From assembly GCA_947630675.1 (NCBI GenBank), contig CANRIN010000007.1, positions 1-51,802 of the forward strand: DNA of 51,802 bases. The letters are read 5' to 3'. A program made the position numbers and the translations under genes. The stretch's first letter is position 1; each line of letters begins with the position of its first letter. Under the pieces are notes generated by a model. The model had not been told where the DNA came from and made no database searches. It saw only the letters and a program-made list of their open reading frames with translations. Shown piece after piece: positions 47,901 to 51,802 of the stretch. The DNA is from an uncultured Clostridia bacterium. GTDB taxonomy: Bacteria; Bacillota; Clostridia; Oscillospirales; JAAYOS01.

Positions 47901-50736
47901 CCGCATAAGTGATTTTGCCATAGTCTACGTCAACGGTAACAACTTCTCTGGGAAGTCTCTTATCACTCCATAGCTTTTCCGGTGTATAGTTTGTTCCAGC
48001 ACAAATAAGCGGACTATCAAAAACCCATGTGCGAATCGGCAAAGAGGCAATAACGTCACTATCGCCGTCTTCCCACACAGTTTCCGGCCTGCGTGTCAGA
48101 GAAACGGAGACGGTATTTTCATACTCGGAGGTCAGCTCCCAGGAGAGCTCAAACTTGGGATCGACCACGGCGTGCTCCAACTCCCAGGTACTCAGGTTGT
48201 TTAGGTTCAAATCAAACTCGACCGCATCGATTGCTTTCACATTAGTGGCTTTGACGTCGAGCCACAGGACACTGTCCAGCGGAATCCTGTCCGCGTCCGG
48301 GTCTTGTTTGACGATTTGGACAGTGGGGACGTCAGCGTTTTCTGAAACGGTAAAACGCCGGATTACATTGGAATAGTTCCCCGCCTTGTCCGAGATCCCA
48401 AGCTCCACAGTGTGTGCCCCGGCAGCTAACTTGATCTCGCTTGTTACAATTTGTCCGCCTCTGTAGGTGACGGCTATCGGCTCTCCGTCAATAAATGCCA
48501 CGACGCTGTTTTCGTCAATGCCGGAGATATTCGTCCCCTTCTGCATGTCTGCCGCGGTCGCGGAGAAACCAACTTTGCCGGAGGGGGCCGCGGTAGTGGT
48601 ATTTCGCTCCATGGCTTTGCTGAGTCCGCCGTCATTAGCGGTGATTTTTACGTCTTTGATCTCGGGACAGTTCCGGTCATCAATAACGCTTGAGTAGTCA
48701 ACTGTAATGTCGTCTATGTAAAAAGTCAGTTTGTTGTTCAAAGAGGGATATACGGGGGTGACACTTCCATCTGCGGGTGTGTTATACAAATAGAAGTATA
48801 AAATACCTTTATGTTCGATTTTCCACCCGGTTGAATCCTGGTCGTAGTCCGCATGGATATAAAACCAGTGCCCACTGTCGTACTTTGCCCCTTCGTGTCT
48901 TGGCCAGCCGCTTTCTACATATTTTTTTGTTCCCACATTTGACGTTTTTATATTTGTAGTCAGTTCTTCGTCCGGCATCCAAACCCACATACCTATGCCA
49001 ACAGCGCCGGAAACATCGATTGTGGGTCCGGCATATCGAAGATGAGCGCCGCCATACCCGCTTGTTCCAATAAATGATCCCGGCACCTTGCTCCAGTCAA
49101 TGGTGATTCGATACGATTTGCTGCCGGAATGGGCTTTGCCTCCTGTCTCGACCGAGGCTATGCCTCCTTCTGCTTCTATTAAATTAGTTTTAGACCCATC
49201 ATCAAGATAAATAGAAAAATCATCTTCGGCACCTTTATTGTCAAAATCAAAGAGCACCTCGGATCCTCTGCCCAAAGTCAAAGATGCCTCAACGGTTATA
49301 TCCGAGCAGATTAATTTTGCGGTAACGCTGCCGCTGGTAGGCGCTCCTTCCCTGTTTCCGCAGGCGGTAAAAGAAAAGTCTTTCAGTTCGCCAATATTTT
49401 CCGACGACAAGCTAAGTTCTATATCCTTCTTGGTGAATGTGACCTCATGCTCCTCGCCATTTTCAGCCTTATAGATGCAGTCAAAAGCAAAATCTATCGT
49501 TTTGCCATACGGAACTGCGTAGGATTTTTGCCTAAACGAAAATAGATTAGGTTTTACAACGTGTATGGTAGTGTAACCCTTTACCTCTCCGTCTACGAGA
49601 TACTGGACCTTAACTTCGCCGTCTTGGTCATTGGCAGTGAAAATGCCCTCAGGCGAAATAGTTCCCAAAGCCTCTGAAGTGGAATCAAGCTTCCACTCTG
49701 CGGTTTCAGGAATATCTACCTGCGTGCCCGCCGGGCTAATGCCCGTGGCCTCAAGGTAAACGGTTCCTCCGGGAGTGATATAGTCCGTATCGGTGGAAAT
49801 GGACACATGGTCAAGTGTATTAGAATCCGGTGCGGTGGAAACCACCATCCACGATGCCGACACGATGCGTTCAAATCCGTCGCTGGGGCTGTTGATCACG
49901 CGGAAGGTACTCTCGCCCTCGGGGCGGGAGAGGATGGTGGAGGAGCCGCCGCCGTCCAGGTTGAACGCCTCTACGCAGCCCATGTCCAGCAGGATATCCG
50001 CCAGCTGCTGCATATCGCAGCCCTCGGAGGCGGGAGCCTGACGTCCGTCCACCACGAGCATGACGACCTTGTTGTCCTCCGTGCGGCCTATGGCCGTGCG
50101 GGGTTCAAGGCCTTTCAGACCCAGGTTAGGAACGATTTTGCCGTCCACAATGAGCCTCGAGCCGAAGATGCCTACGGCCTCTTTGATTTTATCCTTATTC
50201 GCGTTGTAATCGCTGTCGCCGTTCCAGCCGAAAAACGGCGTCTGTTTGCCGTTTTCATCTTCGAGCATGGCGAAAAACGCCTCGTTGCCGGTGTTCGGAT
50301 GGGCAAGCACGCCGTTCATGACGAGAAGGTTGCGCGTTTCACCAGTGGACATATTGTAGCCGGTGCCGTTGATGCCGCCAACGACCTGCCAGCCCTGTCC
50401 GGCGGCGTCAAATTTCTTCTGCGCGGCGGTCATCTGGTCGCGGACCGTCTGAAGGCCAACAGTGGTGCAGGGCTCGTTGTCCTTGTAGTTGGCCATTATC
50501 TTCACATACGGATTATTGGTATCCACGGTGAGCGCGAAGTAGTTCAGCGTGGCGTCGTTATACTTTTTACGCACTTTGCCGACTGTCTGCGTCACGCCGG
50601 GCGCGACGCGGGTCTCTTTTTCGCCCAGTTTCAGGAGGCCCCTGTCCTCCTCCGCCGCGGCCTGCGTAACCGGAAGGATCGGCACGAGCGACAGGAGCAG
50701 GACGACAGACAGCAAAAACGATATTATCTTTTTCAC
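44971..50736 (-). CDS. SLH-anchored phosphodiester glycosidase, multidomain surface protein
   Basis: 1921 residues; start is GTG at 50736 with AAAGGAG upstream. Signal peptide 1-27. Residues about 60-315 form a NAGPA-type phosphodiester glycosidase domain (VVGGINGTGYN, RTAIGRTEDNKVVMLVVDG, FNLDGGGSSTI). Then Ig-like segments, a CBM-like jelly roll (about 500-710, FDFDNKGAEDDFSIYLDDG), a possible cohesin-like segment (about 870-1000), several CxxC zinc-ribbon-like repeats (e.g. CTTDGYTNRTYCETCK), an FN3-like segment, and a Thr-rich repeat of TETVTNPDGST type (about 1595-1690). The last about 180 residues are three SLH domains that bind wall polymers (e.g. YTDAVAWAQNAGVVTGY). It probably removes or remodels sugar-phosphodiester groups at the cell surface; substrate unknown. 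Confidence 0.9.
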   Translation of the reverse strand: MKKIISFLLSVVLLLSLVPILPVTQAAAEEDRGLLKLGEKETRVAPGVTQTVGKVRKKYNDATLNYFALTVDTNNPYVKIMANYKDNEPCTTVGLQTVRDQMTAAQKKFDAAGQGWQVVGGINGTGYNMSTGETRNLLVMNGVLAHPNTGNEAFFAMLEDENGKQTPFFGWNGDSDYNANKDKIKEAVGIFGSRLIVDGKIVPNLGLKGLEPRTAIGRTEDNKVVMLVVDGRQAPASEGCDMQQLADILLDMGCVEAFNLDGGGSSTILSRPEGESTFRVINSPSDGFERIVSASWMVVSTAPDSNTLDHVSISTDTDYITPGGTVYLEATGISPAGTQVDIPETAEWKLDSTSEALGTISPEGIFTANDQDGEVKVQYLVDGEVKGYTTIHVVKPNLFSFRQKSYAVPYGKTIDFAFDCIYKAENGEEHEVTFTKKDIELSLSSENIGELKDFSFTACGNREGAPTSGSVTAKLICSDITVEASLTLGRGSEVLFDFDNKGAEDDFSIYLDDGSKTNLIEAEGGIASVETGGKAHSGSKSYRITIDWSKVPGSFIGTSGYGGAHLRYAGPTIDVSGAVGIGMWVWMPDEELTTNIKTSNVGTKKYVESGWPRHEGAKYDSGHWFYIHADYDQDSTGWKIEHKGILYFYLYNTPADGSVTPVYPSLNNKLTFYIDDITVDYSSVIDDRNCPEIKDVKITANDGGLSKAMERNTTTAAPSGKVGFSATAADMQKGTNISGIDENSVVAFIDGEPIAVTYRGGQIVTSEIKLAAGAHTVELGISDKAGNYSNVIRRFTVSENADVPTVQIVKQDPDADRIPLDSVLWLDVKATNVKAIDAVEFDLNLNNLSTWELEHAVVDPKFELSWELTSEYENTVSVSLTRRPETVWEDGDSDVIASLPIRTWVFDSPLICAGTNYTPEKLWSDKRLPREVVTVDVDYGKITYAAGMQPDVLAVAGGGRIEVNTELFGKNDEIYNAYPGATRWHKHTEQEPVNQAATCTTDGYTNRTYCETCKSVVDWGETQKATGHHYELVDGVLKCTNEECGQLYNGVWTDQKLYKDGETVKGWQPDNTYYDDGVKLGEGVQQVEETYYSFNEDGVCTDKNSGYTGYFKTEGESLIGTPMEDEPSDAELAVSGVTYWYTEAGKPRPGFMFYSAAGEVQKPTAGGGTQGAEGDDPTIDEDRQDEIESQRVIHVGTDGKVHVGHDYSEDAKDTPLEVIRSVHTYDARDCTHSNFIFYTCLDPACKATTQSELLWANGHHWEDPDSGKYVCTKCGTVGINIEDITLTTSGKYFTYTGQAIRAAHTGRYGNRILSLYSDRRGIDGLSTYTNNIEIGVATLTVEGRGDFYGTKSVTFEIVPADVKDVKLTEGANHELTLSWEKPLGAEFYSVWNRNADGKWEELVAKTTETSVTLDNFELGDSYYIEVGSRADAPDVTNGGEERTFYSANWSNILEGTIKHIWGEPEDGSKEADCENAGRLIHTCTICGEREDIDIPAKGHNVEKWEIEKEATTSAPGSRTGECTVCGEMVTEEIPQLPYVSPGASGGTDPSNKTETVTNPDGSTTTTTTYSDGSVTETTTQTDGTVTEKNTDKDGVVTEKTVTPDNTVTEKVTQTDGSATERTTTPDGVVGQTNTDAEGEVTSAEVVIPKEAEKQDVVTAPVEVPASKSAETAPEISVRSESAESTKVEIPVTEFGPGTAAVVVNPDGTEEIVRDCVIGENGVILNVEGDVTLKIVDKTETFEDVEPAHHWASDAVEFVAARELFKGTGANKFTPNGAMTRGMMVTVLYRLAYEPDTVAEQFEDVPSGQYYTDAVAWAQNAGVVTGYTDSEFGPNDNVKREQLVTILYRYAKKMGYATTSSGTLAGYADASSVSGWAKDAMSWAVSIGLVNGVDKTHLAPANNATRAEVATILMRFCEKVVK

Positions 50737-50769
50737 TGTAGACTCCTTTCAGAGAGATCTTTTATGGAC

Positions 50770-50803
50770 AGGGCGGCCGGAACTGTCCGGCTCCGGCCGC
50801 CCT
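50770..50803 (-). terminator. Hairpin between the two surface-protein genes
   Basis: A 12-bp stem AGGGCGGCCGGA / TCCGGCCGCCCT with a 10-base loop, 37 bases after the stop of the right-hand gene. The T tract is poor (TGTCCATAAAA), so read-through into the SLH gene is possible. Confidence 0.55.
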
Positions 50804-50839
50804 GGGTGTGTATGGATTTGTGTGCTTTACGGTATTGGA

Positions 50840-51802
50840 TTATTCAGCGTCGCCCCATACCGCATAAAGGGTTACAGTATCACTGCCAACGAAGTGAGTA
50901 GCATCAGTAATGATATCCGCAACAGTAGCAGTCTGGCTGAGAGCCCAACCGACTACTTTTTGATTTGACTCACCAGTCATCTTAGCCTCAGGCATATGAG
51001 TCAGGTCAAGTGTCGTACCCTTCTTTATGGTGATCCAGAACTTGTAATATCCATTTTCAGGGGCAGAAGAATCTACACCAGAACCGGTGGCAGTATTGTC
51101 TCCGCCGTTACAGGTTCCAGGGAGTCTGGTATCGTGATCCTGACCCGTTACTATGTTGCTTCCGCCATAGCAAGCATTATTCAGGAAGTAACCGCCGTTA
51201 GCATCCAAGTGGATAATAACATAGTCTTCTGCGCTATCAACATTACCGTTAAGCGACCAGATGGCATAGAGGTTAATCTCGTTGGACGAGTTATAATTAA
51301 CTGTTATATCCGAAGAAATTTTGCTCTGCGCTCCGCTTCCTTCCTTCTCATAAGCCCAGCCCACGAATTCATAGCCATCACGGGTAGGAGCAAGGCCGTT
51401 ATCGTTAACCTTAATAGTAGCGCTGCCAGAACCATCGGACCACACGGTATAAGTGAGCTTATAGGCGTTGAACGGATCGGAAGGAGTTGCAGTATCTCCA
51501 CCGCTGCCTGTGGCATCGTTGAATCCGCTGTCGCAGGTGCCGGGATCGCTGGAGTTGCCGGGTGTACCGGTGGCAGTGTTATCTCCGCTGTAGCAAGCCT
51601 GGTTGTTGAACTTACCAAAACCGGCCCAGAAGGTCACAGTGATGGTCTTGGAATAGGGGCCGCTCGGGACGCTCGGAGTGCTCGGAGTGCTCGGGGTCGT
51701 GGTGGTGGTATCCGGGATGACAACGTCGTTGTCCGCGTCGCCGGAGACGTCGATGCCGTTCGCGGTGACGCCGGTGGTGTCCTCGGCCGCCACTATCTCG
51801 GT
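50840..51802 (-). CDS. Surface protein with InlB-like repeats (5' end outside window)
   Basis: Only the last 320 residues are visible; the frame is open to the edge. A Thr/Pro/Ser linker (about 25-45 of the visible part) precedes two Listeria-Bacteroides-type repeats (GYEFVGWAYEKEGSG to INLYAIW, and VVGWALSQTAT to TLYAVWGDAE at the very end). Each is preceded by a Cys-containing insert: NNQACYSGDNTATG...PGTCDSGFNDATGSG and NNACYGGSNIVTG...PGTCNGGDNTATGSG. The paired Cys may form disulfides outside the cell. No anchor is seen at the C-terminus, so attachment would have to be at the unseen N-terminal side. No enzyme domain is visible. Confidence 0.8.
   Translation of the reverse strand, partial: TEIVAAEDTTGVTANGIDVSGDADNDVVIPDTTTTTPSTPSTPSVPSGPYSKTITVTFWAGFGKFNNQACYSGDNTATGTPGNSSDPGTCDSGFNDATGSGGDTATPSDPFNAYKLTYTVWSDGSGSATIKVNDNGLAPTRDGYEFVGWAYEKEGSGAQSKISSDITVNYNSSNEINLYAIWSLNGNVDSAEDYVIIHLDANGGYFLNNACYGGSNIVTGQDHDTRLPGTCNGGDNTATGSGVDSSAPENGYYKFWITIKKGTTLDLTHMPEAKMTGESNQKVVGWALSQTATVADIITDATHFVGSDTVTLYAVWGDAE

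Overview
The window comes from a GC-rich, Gram-positive Clostridia genome, most likely a gut Oscillospiraceae-like lineage. This is an inference: no 16S gene is present. The evidence is strong AGGAGG-type ribosome binding sites, the Firmicutes-type block rpoB-rpoC-L7Ae-like protein-rpsL-rpsG-fusA-tuf, an S-layer-homology (SLH) surface protein, DUF4358 lipoproteins, DUF2200, and an Isf-like flavoprotein. Promoters are clear sigma-A type, and many use TTGCAA as the -35 box.

Layout. 1-6.9 kb: the end of a secreted amidase-like protein; gph; an apparent operon of a Crp/Fnr regulator, a NitT/TauT-like ABC importer and DUF2200; a hairpin-rich spacer with promoters facing each other on both strands; and a secreted NPCBM protein. 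6.9-17 kb: an AlgJ-like DHHW protein with an MBOAT acyltransferase, two paralogous DUF4358 lipoproteins, a pncB/pncA-like NAD-salvage pair, a sugar-phosphate isomerase with a Nudix hydrolase, an Fe-S flavoprotein, and dcd with a YgjP-like metalloprotease. 17-27.4 kb: a large secreted protein of unknown function, an operon (ABC exporter, two-component system, radical SAM activase), RidA and VOC proteins, and a TIM-barrel isomerase with an MFS transporter. 27.4-40.5 kb (all minus strand): the transcription/translation core, with rpoB as the first gene behind its own promoter. 40.5-44.5 kb: an ECF sigma/anti-sigma pair, rhaD, a threonine-aldolase-like enzyme, and a nucleotidyltransferase-like protein. 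44.5-51.8 kb: an AT-rich repeat array, then a 1921-residue SLH-anchored phosphodiester glycosidase and the end of another surface protein with InlB-like repeats.

The most unusual non-genic signals are four. (1) About 13 tandem degenerate 20-bp units at 44634-44893, many carrying the palindrome GTTAT-N3-ATAAC, in strict 20-bp register and in a strongly AT-rich island. (2) A family of mosaic hairpin elements in three spacers (9.6-10.0, 17.0-17.5 and 27.7-27.9 kb), whose stems differ in sequence but stay paired. (3) A duplicated tuf 3' end with its own terminator about 235 bp downstream of tuf. (4) A short antisense-like RNA locus with opposing promoters at 5.83-6.0 kb.

Functions are read from recognisable motifs and family resemblance. 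No database search was run.
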